A stretch of 64,000 bases of DNA from Granulibacter bethesdensis. GTDB lineage: Bacteria > Pseudomonadota > Alphaproteobacteria > Acetobacterales > Acetobacteraceae. Of this stretch, positions 50,141-58,639 are shown one piece after another (the first letter of the stretch is position 1; every line of letters begins with the position of its first letter). The notes below the pieces were generated by a model. The model saw only the letters and a list, made by a program, of their open reading frames with translations, made no database searches and was not told where the DNA came from. The translations under genes and the position numbers were made by a program. Where the stretch lies: the NCBI RefSeq assembly GCF_001889545.1, contig NZ_CP018194.1, forward strand, positions 2,305,501-2,369,500. The letters are read 5' to 3'.

Positions 50141-50205
50141 CGTGTTGCTGCCCGGGGATATCGTTTTTTATTGATTGCACGACGTGGAGGCTGATCGGAA
50201 CACCA

Positions 50206-50469
50206 ATGAAGGAGGGGCTACATATCGTTTATTTCGCGTGGCTTCGCGACCGTATCGGTCGTAATGAGGAACACGTGCCGTTACCTCCGGGTGTCGCGAA
50301 TGTCGGTGGACTGATCACCTGGCTGCGTGGACGCGGCAGGGATTATAAATCAGCGCTCGCCACTGAAAATCGCATCCGCTGTGCCGTCAATCATGAGGTT
50401 GCGGCGCTCGACACACCCATCTCTCCGGGGGATGAAGTCGGGTTTTTCCCCCCGATCACAGGCGGATAA
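50206..50469 (+). CDS. moaD: Molybdopterin synthase sulfur carrier subunit
   Basis: 87 aa ubiquitin-like protein whose C-terminal thiocarboxylate donates sulfur to precursor Z. HIVYFAWLRDRIGRNEEHVPLP (6-27) and GDEVGFFPPITGG with the essential terminal GG (86-87). Six bases before moaE. Confidence 0.95.
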   Translation: MKEGLHIVYFAWLRDRIGRNEEHVPLPPGVANVGGLITWLRGRGRDYKSALATENRIRCAVNHEVAALDTPISPGDEVGFFPPITGG

Positions 50470-50475
50470 CCCCTT

Positions 50476-50964
50476 ATGATCCCCCCGCTCCCGCGTATTG
50501 CGGTTCAGGCTGGTCCCTTTGATCTGACAAGGGAATATGAAGCCCTGACCGCAGGACAGCGCCGGATCGGGGGGATCGGCAGCTTTATCGGCGTGGTGCG
50601 CGGTGAAAGCGCCGGGCAGAGCGAACAGTTACAGGGCATGACCCTGGAACATTATCCCGGCATGACCGAAAAGCAGATCCGCCGCATTGCCGAAGAAGCC
50701 ATCCGGCGCTGGTCTCTGCTGGGCTGCACCATTATCCACCGGATCGGCTACCTCCCTGCCGGTGCCCCTATCGTTCTGGTGATGACCGCCGCACCGCACC
50801 GTGAGGCTGCGCTGGAATCGACCTCCTTTCTGATCGACTGGCTGAAGACCAAAGCCCCGTTCTGGAAACAGGAGCATCTGGAAGACGGCACCATACGCTG
50901 GGTCGCGGCAAGGGATGAGGACGAAATCGCCGCCGATCGCTGGAATATCCTCAACGCCTCTTGA
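50476..50964 (+). CDS. moaE: Molybdopterin synthase catalytic subunit
   Basis: 162 aa. Converts precursor Z to molybdopterin with MoaD. IGSFIGVVRGES (about 34-45), LEHYPGMTEKQI (about 56-67), HRIGYLPAGAPIVLVMTAAPHREAALESTSFLIDWLKTKAPFWKQEHLEDGTIRWV-type C-terminal half (about 90-145) contains the conserved Lys (KTKAPFWK) and Arg/His residues. Its stop codon lies inside the -35 element of the copper promoter that follows. Confidence 0.96.
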   Translation: MIPPLPRIAVQAGPFDLTREYEALTAGQRRIGGIGSFIGVVRGESAGQSEQLQGMTLEHYPGMTEKQIRRIAEEAIRRWSLLGCTIIHRIGYLPAGAPIVLVMTAAPHREAALESTSFLIDWLKTKAPFWKQEHLEDGTIRWVAARDEDEIAADRWNILNAS

Positions 50965-50991
50965 CCTTCCAGTGCTGGAACCTTCCATTTC
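50961..50991 (+). promoter_or_regulatory. CueR-type operator/promoter of the copper operon
   Basis: TTGACC (50961-50966) followed by the dyad TTCCAG-TG-CTGGAA (50967-50980), and a weak -10 (CATTTC, 50986-50991) at 19-base spacing. A long spacer with a CTTCC/GGAA dyad is the hallmark of MerR/CueR promoters, and copZ-copA-cueR follow. The moaE stop codon TGA (50962-50964) is part of the -35 element. The 19-base spacing and dyad are seen directly; control by CueR is inferred. Confidence 0.7.
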
Positions 50992-51034
50992 TCATTCCGT
51001 TCCAGATCACACAGGGCCGTGATGCCGGTCTGAG

Positions 51035-51090
51035 AAAACCCATCTGGCAAGCCCCATCTGGCAAAACCCATTTGGCAAAACCCATTTGGC
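51035..51090. repeat. Four 14-bp tandem repeats in the copper operon leader
   Basis: Units at 51035-51048, 51049-51062, 51063-51076 and 51077-51090 with consensus AAAACCCATTTGGC; the first two carry a C in place of one T and the second starts AAGC. Copies 3 and 4 are identical. The array lies between the operator and the copZ start (51108) and is not in any gene. The unit includes a CCATCTGG/CCATTTGG half-palindrome. Confidence 0.9.
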
Positions 51091-51107
51091 AAGGAAGGAA
51101 ACGGCCG

Positions 51108-51314
51108 ATGACCCCCACCACCATTCTCTCGATCAAGGGCATGACCTGTGAAGGCTGCGTCAATGCCGTGCGCCGCATCCTGCTGGCTGTGCCGGGGGTT
51201 TCCGATGCTTCCGTAACCCTTGGGCGGGCCGAGATCAGCGGCGGCGAGGCCGCAAGGCTGATGGAAGCCGTGCGCGACGCGGGTTTCGGTGCCGAGATTC
51301 TCGCAACGGAGTAA
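51108..51314 (+). CDS. copZ: Copper chaperone (HMA domain, CopZ-like)
   Basis: 68 aa single HMA domain. MxCxxC metal site M12-T-C14-E-G-C17 in SIKGMTCEGCVNAV. Good ribosome site AAGGAAGG upstream. Delivers Cu(I) to CopA and buffers cytoplasmic copper. First gene of copZ-copA-cueR; five bases separate it from copA. The upstream in-frame stretch (from 50961) is not coding. Confidence 0.9.
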   Translation: MTPTTILSIKGMTCEGCVNAVRRILLAVPGVSDASVTLGRAEISGGEAARLMEAVRDAGFGAEILATE

Positions 51315-51319
51315 CCCCG

Positions 51320-53506
51320 ATGCCGGTTGAAACGATGCCAGCAGGGTTCACCCGGCAGGAGCTGGACATCACCGGCATGACCTGCGCCAGTTGCTCCGGT
51401 CGTGTGGAGCGAGCGCTGCGGAATGTCGAGGGCGTCAGCCGGGCGGTGGTTTCCCTTGTCAGCCACCGTGCCCTGGTCGAAGGCTCGGCCCGGATCGATA
51501 CGCTGGTGGCGGCCGTGACCCGCTCCGGCTTTACCGCCACTCCGCTGACGGGAGAGCGCGAACAGGAAGAACGGATCGAGCAACAGGCACGCAAGGCAAC
51601 CCGACAGGAAGGGCTGCGTGTGCTGCTCTCCGCGCTGTTTACGGCGCCTTTGCTGCTGCCCATGCTCGGATTGCCTCTGCCGGGGTCGCTGATGCTGGTG
51701 CTGGCGGGCATCGTCCAGATTGGGTTCGGATACCGTTTCTATATTGCTGCATGGCGAGGCTTGCGGGCCGGGGCCGGCAATATGGACCAGCTTGTCGCCA
51801 TCGGCACCAGCGCTGCTTTTCTTTACAGTGCTACCGCCGTCCTGTGCGGGGACAGTGAACACGGCTATTTCGATGCCTCCGCTGTCGTCATCAGCCTGAT
51901 CCTGTTCGGGCGCTGGCTGGAAAGCCGGGCGCGGCAGGCCACCGGCTCCGCCACGCGCGCCCTTTCGGCCCTCCGCCCCGACACCGCACGGCTGCAGGAT
52001 GGCGATGGAGAGCGCATCGTTCCCGCGAGCCATCTGATGCCGGAAGATATCGTGATCATCCGCCCCGGCGAGCGCTTCGCCGCCGATGGGGAGGTCGTTT
52101 CCGGCCAGTCCGATGCGGATGAAAGCCTGCTGACCGGGGAAAGCCATCCGGTTCCCAAACACCCCGGTGAGTCCGTCATCGGCGGCGCTATTAACGGTTC
52201 CGGCCTGTTGCGGGTGCGTGTCACGGCCACGGTCAATGATGGCACACTGGCCCGCGTAATCTCACTGGTGCGGGAGGCGGAAGCCAGCCGGGCCCCCGTA
52301 CAGCGGCTGGTGGATCAGGTTGCCGCCATTTTTGTACCGGCCGTGGTGACGATCGCCGTGCTGACATTTCTGGGATGGTGGATGATCGGCCATGACGTTG
52401 CGAACGGGTTCCGCGCTGCCGTCTCCGTGCTTGTCATCGCCTGCCCCTGCGCGCTGGGGCTGGCCACGCCCGCTGCCCTCGTCACCGGCACCGGAATCGC
52501 GGCCAGACGCGGTATTCTGATCCGCGATGCCGCCAGCCTGGAGCGGGCAGGCAGCATTGATACCGTGGCACTGGATAAAACCGGCACAATCACGGAAGGC
52601 AAGCCGGTGCTGCATGAGATCATTCTGCTGCCCTCCGCTCCGGTCGACATGGACAAAGCTATGATCCTGCGTCTGGCCGCTGCCGCCGAGTCGGGCAGTA
52701 CCCACCCGCTGGCGCATGCCGTCCGCGAATCGGCCCTGACCAGGGAAACAACTCTTCCGGTGCCGGATTTCCTGCAGGAGCGACCAGGGGAAGGCGTGAT
52801 CGCCCATGTCTCCGGTCATGAAATCGCCATCGGCAATGCGGCGCTGTTCATTCATCTGGACATCCCCGACAGCCCGCAAGCAGTAGCACTGGAACAGGAG
52901 ACACCGTCCGCCATCCTGCGGGTTGCGATCGATCGCAGTCCTGCTGCGCTGTTACTGGTTGAAGATACGCTCCGTCCCGGTGCAGATGTCGCGATCCAAC
53001 GCATTCACGCCACCGGCTGCACGGTGATGCTGCTGACCGGCGATACCGAAGCTTCCGGCCATAAGGCGGCAAAAGCCGCGGGCATTGACCTGGTCGAAAC
53101 CAGATTGCGCCCCGAAGACAAGGCCGCCCGGATCGCCGCATGGCAAGCCAAAGGCCATGTGGTCGCCATGGTCGGCGATGGCGTCAATGATGCCCCGTCT
53201 CTGGCGCAGGCCGATCTCGGTATCGCCATTGGCACCGGAGCCGATGCAGCCCGTCATGCAGCCGGCGTTATCCTGATGCGACCGGAGCCGGGCCTGATTG
53301 CCGACGCCATTTCACTCAGCCGCGCCACACGGCGTAAAATCCGGCAGAATCTGTTCTGGGCCTTTATCTATAATGCCGTCGGTCTGCCTTTTGCGGCTCT
53401 GGGCCTGCTCAACCCCGTGATCGCGGGAGCGGCCATGGCTTTCTCATCGGTCAGTGTGGTGGTCAATGCGCTGCTGCTGAAACGCTGGAAGCCCTCCTCT
53501 CCTTAA
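51320..53506 (+). CDS. copA: Cu(+)-exporting P1B-type ATPase
   Basis: 728 aa. One N-terminal HMA domain (GMTCASC, C22 and C25), eight membrane helices, A domain with DESLLTGESHPV (about 270), transmembrane metal site CPC (about 375-377 in ACPCALGLATP), phosphorylation motif LDKTGTIT (about 418), HP motif in STHPLAH (about 462), and ATP-binding MVGDGVNDAPSLAQADLGIAIGTG (about 617-640). The CPC motif and YN/MSS residues (FIYNAVGLP, MAFSSVSVVVNALLL) mark the Cu(I)/Ag(I) subgroup. Confidence 0.95.
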   Translation: MPVETMPAGFTRQELDITGMTCASCSGRVERALRNVEGVSRAVVSLVSHRALVEGSARIDTLVAAVTRSGFTATPLTGEREQEERIEQQARKATRQEGLRVLLSALFTAPLLLPMLGLPLPGSLMLVLAGIVQIGFGYRFYIAAWRGLRAGAGNMDQLVAIGTSAAFLYSATAVLCGDSEHGYFDASAVVISLILFGRWLESRARQATGSATRALSALRPDTARLQDGDGERIVPASHLMPEDIVIIRPGERFAADGEVVSGQSDADESLLTGESHPVPKHPGESVIGGAINGSGLLRVRVTATVNDGTLARVISLVREAEASRAPVQRLVDQVAAIFVPAVVTIAVLTFLGWWMIGHDVANGFRAAVSVLVIACPCALGLATPAALVTGTGIAARRGILIRDAASLERAGSIDTVALDKTGTITEGKPVLHEIILLPSAPVDMDKAMILRLAAAAESGSTHPLAHAVRESALTRETTLPVPDFLQERPGEGVIAHVSGHEIAIGNAALFIHLDIPDSPQAVALEQETPSAILRVAIDRSPAALLLVEDTLRPGADVAIQRIHATGCTVMLLTGDTEASGHKAAKAAGIDLVETRLRPEDKAARIAAWQAKGHVVAMVGDGVNDAPSLAQADLGIAIGTGADAARHAAGVILMRPEPGLIADAISLSRATRRKIRQNLFWAFIYNAVGLPFAALGLLNPVIAGAAMAFSSVSVVVNALLLKRWKPSSP

Positions 53507-53526
53507 GCTACCGGAGGATCACCCCC

Positions 53527-53976
53527 TTGCCTGACGCACAGGAACCGGATCACACAAACGATCATCATGGTAGTCTTGCGATCGGCGAGGTCTCACGCCT
53601 GTCCGGCCTGCCTGCGAAAACCATCCGTTACTACGAACAGGCCGGGCTGCTGCCCCCTCCGTCTCGCAGCGATAATCAGTATCGCCGCTATCACCACGAG
53701 GTGCTGGAGCGTCTGCGTTTTCTATCCGCCGCACGGGGGCTTGGCTTTCCATTGCAGGAGCTGAAAATGCTGCTGGCCCTGCGCTCAGACCCGCATCGCG
53801 CGAGTCGCGAGGTCAAATCACTGGCCCTGAAACATATTGATCGTCTGGAGAGTGATATCGCTCGGCTTCAGGCCATGCGGGACACGTTGCAGGGGCTGGC
53901 TGCTGCTTGCCCGGGCGATGACTGCCCCGCCTGCACAATTCTGGATGCGCTCAACAGTGCAGGTACCCATACGTAA
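53527..53976 (+). CDS. cueR: MerR family copper-responsive regulator (CueR)
   Basis: 149 aa. Helix-turn-helix IGEVSRLSGLPAKTIRYYEQAGLLPPPSRSDNQYRRY (19-55), dimerisation helix, and metal loop C128-P-G-D-D-C133-P-A-C136. Cys128 and Cys136 keep the spacing of the Cu(I) ligands in CueR; Cys133 is extra. Start is TTG 53527 with GGAGG nine bases upstream. Last gene of the operon, so the activator is autoregulated by the operator at 50961 if that assignment holds. Confidence 0.88.
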   Translation: MPDAQEPDHTNDHHGSLAIGEVSRLSGLPAKTIRYYEQAGLLPPPSRSDNQYRRYHHEVLERLRFLSAARGLGFPLQELKMLLALRSDPHRASREVKSLALKHIDRLESDIARLQAMRDTLQGLAAACPGDDCPACTILDALNSAGTHT

Positions 53977-53977
53977 A

Positions 53978-54007
53978 ACGGTGCGGGCACCAAAGCACCC
54001 GCACCGT
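53978..54007 (+). terminator. Terminator after cueR
   Basis: Perfect 10-bp stem ACGGTGCGGG / CCCGCACCGT with a ten-base loop, starting two bases after the cueR stop, ending TTCTGTC. It also faces the EF-hand gene on the opposite strand. Confidence 0.7.
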
Positions 54008-54038
54008 TCTGTCAGACTGAGCCGGAAAACCGGAACAA

Positions 54039-54470
54039 TCAGTAGGCCAGCAGCGCCACCAGAGCGCGGCCATTCTCGGTGCTCAGCTCAGCCGGGCTCA
54101 GCGTGCCGTCGTGATCCGGGTCGGCCTTCTTGAAATAGGCATCAACCAGCTTCAGCCATTCGGCCTTGTCCAGAGAGCCATCATGGTCGGGATCGAAGGC
54201 AGCCACAGCCTTCTTGCCGACGATACCGGTCAGCTCGGACGCATCCAGCGTGCCTTCGTGATCAGTGTCCAGAGCCTCAAACTTCGCTTCAGCGGCCTTA
54301 TGGGCCTCTTCCAGGCTGACAGTGCCATCATTGTCGGGGTCGAGGCGGCTCATCACCAGGCTGGTGTCATGCGGGGTTGCATCAACAGCGGCCATGGCAA
54401 CATGGGACAGGCCCTGGGAAGTCAGGATGGACAGACCGAACACGGCGGTCATCAGAACATTTTTACGCAT
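54039..54470 (-). CDS. Secreted EF-hand calcium-binding protein
   Basis: 143 aa. Signal peptide MRKNVLMTAVFGLSILTSQGLSHVAMA (cleavage near 27). Four EF-hand loops, 12 residues each: DPDNDGTVSLEE (44-55), DTDHEGTLDASE (68-79), DPDHDGSLDKAE (93-104), DPDHDGTLSPAE (117-128). All keep Asp1, Asp3, Gly6 and an acidic 12th position, so all four should bind calcium. Likely a periplasmic calcium buffer or sensor; no partner gene identified. Confidence 0.85.
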   Translation of the reverse strand: MRKNVLMTAVFGLSILTSQGLSHVAMAAVDATPHDTSLVMSRLDPDNDGTVSLEEAHKAAEAKFEALDTDHEGTLDASELTGIVGKKAVAAFDPDHDGSLDKAEWLKLVDAYFKKADPDHDGTLSPAELSTENGRALVALLAY

Positions 54471-54538
54471 TATGTGAGCTCCGATTGCACTTTCTGCAAA
54501 GAATAGGACCTATAAATGCAGAACATGCAAGCAGATAA

Positions 54539-54566
54539 TGCGCGAGCCTTTAAAAAAGGTCGCGCA
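54539..54566 (-). terminator. Hairpin between hydroxyacyl-CoA dehydrogenase and EF-hand gene
   Basis: TGCGCGA / TCGCGCA stem, extended by CCTT/AAGG with an offset, around a T-rich loop on the minus strand. It lies 48 bases after the dehydrogenase stop. Terminator by position; no U-run at its foot. Confidence 0.4.
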
Positions 54567-54614
54567 TACGACTTATGCAGCAGCAGGATGAGCAGGAAAA
54601 AGCAGCAAGATCCG

Positions 54615-55529
54615 TCAGCGCGTGGGACGCGGCGGCATATGGGCGTAATCGTAGAAACCGCGGCCTGTCTTACGGCCCAGCCACCCGGCTTCGACATATT
54701 TTACCAGCAGCGGGCAAGGACGATATTTACTGTCGGAAAGACCATCATACAAAACCTGCATGATGGAAAGGCACGTATCGAGGCCGATAAAATCCGCCAG
54801 TTCCAGCGGCCCCATTCTGTGGCTGGCCCCCAGCCGCATCGCGGTATCAATTCCGCTGACAGTGGCCACGCCCTCGTAAAGCGCAAAAACCGCCTCGTTG
54901 ATCATCGGTACCAGAATACGGTTGACGATGAAGGCAGGGAAATCCTCGGCCACTGAAATCGTTTTACCCAGCCGCTGCGCCAGACCGCTGACAGCAGCAA
55001 AGGTTGCATCATCCGTCGCAATGCCGCGGATGATCTCCACCAGCTTCATCACCGGCACCGGGTTCATGAAATGCAGCCCGATGAATTTCTCCGGCCGATC
55101 CGTGCTCGCCCCCAACCGGGTGATCGAAATGGAGGAGGTATTGGTGGCCAGAATACAATCCGGCTTCATATGAGGCGCCAGAAGCTTGTACAGCGCTTTT
55201 TTGGCCTCTTCCTTTTCGGTAATAGCCTCGACCACCAGATCGCACTCACTGAGTCGATCATAACCGACCGCCGTGGCGATACGCGCCAGCGCCGCAGCTT
55301 TCTGCTGCTCTGTGGTTAATCCAGCCTTGATCTGTCGATCCAGATTGACGCGAATCGTCGTCATGGCGCGATCCAGCGCTTCCGCTCTGGTATCGGTCAG
55401 CACCACGTCGATCCCTGCCAGGGCACAGACATGAGCAATTCCGTTGCCCATCAACCCCGCACCAACCACACCGATTTTCCGGATGGCATAAGATGCGGCT
55501 TCAGAAAGAGGCAAAGGCTCGACACTCAT
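54615..55529 (-). CDS. 3-hydroxybutyryl-CoA (3-hydroxyacyl-CoA) dehydrogenase
   Basis: 304 aa, NAD(P)-dependent oxidation of 3-hydroxyacyl-CoA. KIGVVGAGLMGNGIAHVCALAGIDVVLTD (about 17-45) binds NAD; CDLVVEAITEKEEAKK (about 96); LATNTSSISITRL (about 126); GLHFMNPVPVMKLVEI (about 150) carries the catalytic His; FPAFIVNRILVPMINEA and ASHRMGPLELADFIGLDT follow. ATG 55529 preferred by homology. Located after etfBA, a common alphaproteobacterial order (hbd/PaaH type). Confidence 0.95.
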   Translation of the reverse strand: MSVEPLPLSEAASYAIRKIGVVGAGLMGNGIAHVCALAGIDVVLTDTRAEALDRAMTTIRVNLDRQIKAGLTTEQQKAAALARIATAVGYDRLSECDLVVEAITEKEEAKKALYKLLAPHMKPDCILATNTSSISITRLGASTDRPEKFIGLHFMNPVPVMKLVEIIRGIATDDATFAAVSGLAQRLGKTISVAEDFPAFIVNRILVPMINEAVFALYEGVATVSGIDTAMRLGASHRMGPLELADFIGLDTCLSIMQVLYDGLSDSKYRPCPLLVKYVEAGWLGRKTGRGFYDYAHMPPRPTR

Positions 55530-55653
55530 GACGATATATTCCTGTCGCGGATCATGATGCCCGCCAATCCATGCAAAGGGGAGCATGGACCGGCAACGGT
55601 ATCATCACCACGCAGCAAGGCACGATTCAACACGGGACGCAAAGAAGCTTTGC

Positions 55654-56583
55654 TCAGAGCGCTTTTTCAAGGGCGGGAAGCGCCTCGAACAGATCGCCGA
55701 CATAACCGTAATCAGCCACCTGAAAAATCGGCGCATCCGGGTCTTTGTTGATGGCGACGATGACCCGGCTGTCCTTCATCCCCGCCAGATGCTGGATGGC
55801 GCCGGAGATACCAACTGCGATATACAGTTCCGGCGCGACAATCTTGCCGGTCTGCCCGACCTGATAATCGTTTGGCGCATACCCCGCATCCACAGCGGCA
55901 CGGGATGCACCGACCGCAGCATTCAGCTTCCGCGCAACCCGGTCCAGCAGCTCGAAATTCTCGGCGCTCTGCATTCCCTTGCCGCCGGAAATCACGATCC
56001 GGGCGGAGCCGAGTTCCGGTCGTTCGCTGGCCGTCAGCGCCTCCGACACGAAGCGGGAGCCACCCTCCACCGGCACGGCAGAAGCGGGAACGATTTCGGC
56101 AGCGCCACCCTCGGAGGGAACCGGTTCGAAACTGGCGGCCCGTACAGTGATGACCTTCACCGGGTCAGCCGAACGCACGGTTGCCAGCGCATTCCCGGCA
56201 TAGATCGGTCGCACAAAGGTATCGGCCGATTCGACACCGCAAATATCGCTGATCGGCTGCACATCCAGCAGCGCCGCCGCACGGGGCAGCACGTTCTTGC
56301 CGGTGGCGGAAGCCGGGGCAAGGATATGGGAATAATGCGGCGCCAGCGCCACCAGCAGAGCCGCCAGTGGCTCCGCCAGCGCATGGGCATAGGAAGGAGC
56401 ATCGGCAGTCACGACACGCGACACGCCGGGAATGGCAGCAGCCTGGGCAGCGACCGACCCGACATCCTGCCCGGCGACCAGAATATGGAGGTCTCCGCCC
56501 AGCTTCTGCGCGGCGGCAATGGCGCTGCGGGTCGCCTGTTTCAGCGCGCGCCCGTCATGTTCAGCAAGAACCAGTGCGGTCAT
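55654..56583 (-). CDS. etfA: Electron transfer flavoprotein alpha subunit
   Basis: 309 aa. Carries FAD and accepts electrons from acyl-CoA and other dehydrogenases, passing them to ETF:quinone oxidoreductase. The C-terminal FAD domain has [42 protein letters not shown]-type sequence (about 190-232), [58 protein letters not shown] (about 240-296). Starts three bases after etfB. Confidence 0.97.
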   Translation of the reverse strand: MTALVLAEHDGRALKQATRSAIAAAQKLGGDLHILVAGQDVGSVAAQAAAIPGVSRVVTADAPSYAHALAEPLAALLVALAPHYSHILAPASATGKNVLPRAAALLDVQPISDICGVESADTFVRPIYAGNALATVRSADPVKVITVRAASFEPVPSEGGAAEIVPASAVPVEGGSRFVSEALTASERPELGSARIVISGGKGMQSAENFELLDRVARKLNAAVGASRAAVDAGYAPNDYQVGQTGKIVAPELYIAVGISGAIQHLAGMKDSRVIVAINKDPDAPIFQVADYGYVGDLFEALPALEKAL

Positions 56584-56586
56584 GAG

Positions 56587-57336
56587 TCAGATCACCTTCG
56601 CTTCGGTCTTCAGCTTCGACACCAGTTCATCGACAGAGCCGACTTTCACCCCTCCCTGACGCGGCGGCGGTTCCGCCACGCGCAACACGGTCAGGCGCGG
56701 AGACGCATCGACCCCGAGATCAGCCGGGGTCACTGTCTGAATCGGTTTCTTTTTCGCCTTCATAATGTTCGGGAGGCTGGCATAGCGCGGCTCATTCAGC
56801 CGCAGATCAGCCGTCACGACGGCCGGCAGGGAAAGCTGCACGGTCTGCGCCCCGCCATCAACCTCACGGGTCACGATGATCCCGCCATTCTCGACCACGA
56901 CGGCGCTGGCAAACGTGCCCTGCGGCCAGCCGAGCAATGCCGCCAGCATCTGGCCGGTGGCGTTCATATCATCATCAATGGCCTGCTTGCCCATGATGAC
57001 CAGTCCCGGCTGTTCCTGCTGCACCAGAGCACGGAGGATCTTGGCGACGCCCAGTGGCTCCACCGTCTCTTCGACCTGTACCAGGATGCCACGGTCAGCA
57101 CCCATCGCCATACCGGTGCGCAGCGTATCCTGTGCCTGTGCCGGACCGACGGAAACGACGATGATTTCGGTGGCCACGCCTTTTTCCTTCAGGCGCACGG
57201 CTTCCTCGACCGCGATTTCATCGAACGGATTCATCGACATTTTCACACCGGCCGTTTCAACCCCGGTGCCATCGGCCTTAACCCGAACCTGGACGTTGTA
57301 ATCGACTACCCGTTTGACCGGGACGAGGATTTTCAT
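56587..57336 (-). CDS. etfB: Electron transfer flavoprotein beta subunit
   Basis: 249 aa. [23 protein letters not shown] start; [24 protein letters not shown] (about 64-87), [31 protein letters not shown] (about 118-148) and the AMP-binding [22 protein letters not shown] (about 180-202) are typical. ATG 57336 chosen because homology begins at MKILVPVKR. Pairs with etfA. Confidence 0.97.
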   Translation of the reverse strand: MKILVPVKRVVDYNVQVRVKADGTGVETAGVKMSMNPFDEIAVEEAVRLKEKGVATEIIVVSVGPAQAQDTLRTGMAMGADRGILVQVEETVEPLGVAKILRALVQQEQPGLVIMGKQAIDDDMNATGQMLAALLGWPQGTFASAVVVENGGIIVTREVDGGAQTVQLSLPAVVTADLRLNEPRYASLPNIMKAKKKPIQTVTPADLGVDASPRLTVLRVAEPPPRQGGVKVGSVDELVSKLKTEAKVI

Positions 57337-57548
57337 GGCGGTTCCTGCTGCGTTTGAATGTCCGGAGCCATGATGAGGCCGTATCGACCGCCACCATGCC
57401 GAGCTGACCGCCCGGCGCATAAACCGGCGACCAGACAAGGCGGCACGGCATTACTTCCCGAAACGGCGCTCTGGATATGCAAGCGGGTCACAAGACTGTC
57501 AAACCGCTTCCGTGCAGCCCTGTTCCGGAAAAACCGCTTTCGTCGGCC

Positions 57549-57737
57549 TCAGCGCCAGACATTGAAGGCCAGCACACATAACAGGATCGCGATGCCCTGA
57601 AACAAAATACGATAGCGCATCAGCTTGTTGGAACGCTCCGGGCTGCCGCCGGAACCGACGGAGCCGATACCGGCCACAAGCGTTCCCACAACCAGAGCCA
57701 TGGAGATGACAAGCAGGATCAGAGCGATGGTATGCAT
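57549..57737 (-). CDS. Twin-transmembrane (HIG1-like) small protein
   Basis: 62 aa: helix ALILLVISMALVVGTLVAGIGSV, hydrophilic loop GSGGSPERSNKLMRYRILFQ and helix GIAILLCVLAFNVW. The SNKLMRxRxxxQ loop between two helices marks the alphaproteobacterial twin-TM/HIG1-related family. In related genomes it often precedes a cobalamin adenosyltransferase gene and etfBA; here etfB lies 212 bases downstream with nothing recognisable between. Function unknown. Confidence 0.75.
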   Translation of the reverse strand: MHTIALILLVISMALVVGTLVAGIGSVGSGGSPERSNKLMRYRILFQGIAILLCVLAFNVWR

Positions 57738-57909
57738 CCGGCCTTCTTACCGCGACTCGGCCTGGCTGCCCATACAGGACTTGCATGCACATCGGGAAAT
57801 AAACACATGCCCTTGACGGCGGCGCTCCACTATGTGCCAGCACCAGCCCGGTTTTTATTGTGACACGGCGCAGACAACCTGTCAGCGCCAGACCAGCCGA
57901 GTGCCCGCC

Positions 57910-58629
57910 ATGTTCGATGCCCTGACGACCCAGCTGCATGAATCCGGATACGCCTTCGTCCGCTCAGAGCATGCTACATCCCTGCTATCGGCCTTTACCA
58001 ATGGCAACAAAGCCGGACTCTCCGACTGGGCAGCCTTCGCCGATAGCTGGAACAGGCTGGCCATGGATACATATATGGCCGATGGAGGCCGTTATCGCCG
58101 CCGCCGTCATGCCGTTTTCAACATTGTGCCCGGCCAGGCGCCCGAACGCGGGCCGCATCAGCCGCATTATCAGGGGCTGGAATATAACCGCCTGAATGGC
58201 GGTATCGAGCGGTGGTTCGAACCGATGGAAGATGCGGTCGCATCCGGCCCTACCATGACCTGTATACTGGATTTCTGTCGCAGCCTGTTCGACAGCCTGA
58301 TGCCGGAGACGGGATGGCATGTTGAAACCCATCAGTTCCGCATTGAGGCCACCGCAGAGGGTGGCAAGCCGACACCGGAAGGACTGCACCGGGATGGTGT
58401 GGATTACGTGCTGGTGCTGATGGTGCGGCGGGACAACATCGCCAGCGGTGAAACCTCGATCCATGGCGATGACGGAACCCTGCTGGGCAGTTTCACGCTG
58501 ACCGAACCACTGGACATGGCGCTGGTGCATGACCGGCGCGTCTATCATGGGGTCACGGCCGTGCAGGCGATCGACCCTGCCCTGCCTGCCTATCGCGATG
58601 TCCTGGTCGTAACCTTCCGCAAACGCTGA
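57910..58629 (+). CDS. PF10014-type 2OG-Fe(II) dioxygenase
   Basis: 239 aa. Iron and 2OG ligands: H160 and D162 in PEGLHRDGVDYVLVLMV, H213 in RRVYHGVTAV, and R229 in YRDVLVVTF. This arrangement, with RRRHAVFNI near 67 and the QPHYQ motif (about 84-88), fits the PF10014 (2OG-Fe dioxygenase) family, whose known members hydroxylate free amino acids such as isoleucine. Substrate unknown. ATG 57910 is chosen; no strong ribosome site. Converges with the next gene ten bases away. Confidence 0.8.
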   Translation: MFDALTTQLHESGYAFVRSEHATSLLSAFTNGNKAGLSDWAAFADSWNRLAMDTYMADGGRYRRRRHAVFNIVPGQAPERGPHQPHYQGLEYNRLNGGIERWFEPMEDAVASGPTMTCILDFCRSLFDSLMPETGWHVETHQFRIEATAEGGKPTPEGLHRDGVDYVLVLMVRRDNIASGETSIHGDDGTLLGSFTLTEPLDMALVHDRRVYHGVTAVQAIDPALPAYRDVLVVTFRKR

Positions 58630-58639
58630 AAGCGCGTCG

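Noticed and set aside
50141-50205. Molybdenum-cofactor riboswitch before moaD
   Set aside because: Only 65 bases separate the lipoprotein stop from moaD, too short for the riboswitch, and I see no conserved pairing.
51035-51090. CRISPR-like array
   Set aside because: The units are 14 bp and directly abutting, with no spacers and no cas genes nearby. They are simple tandem repeats.
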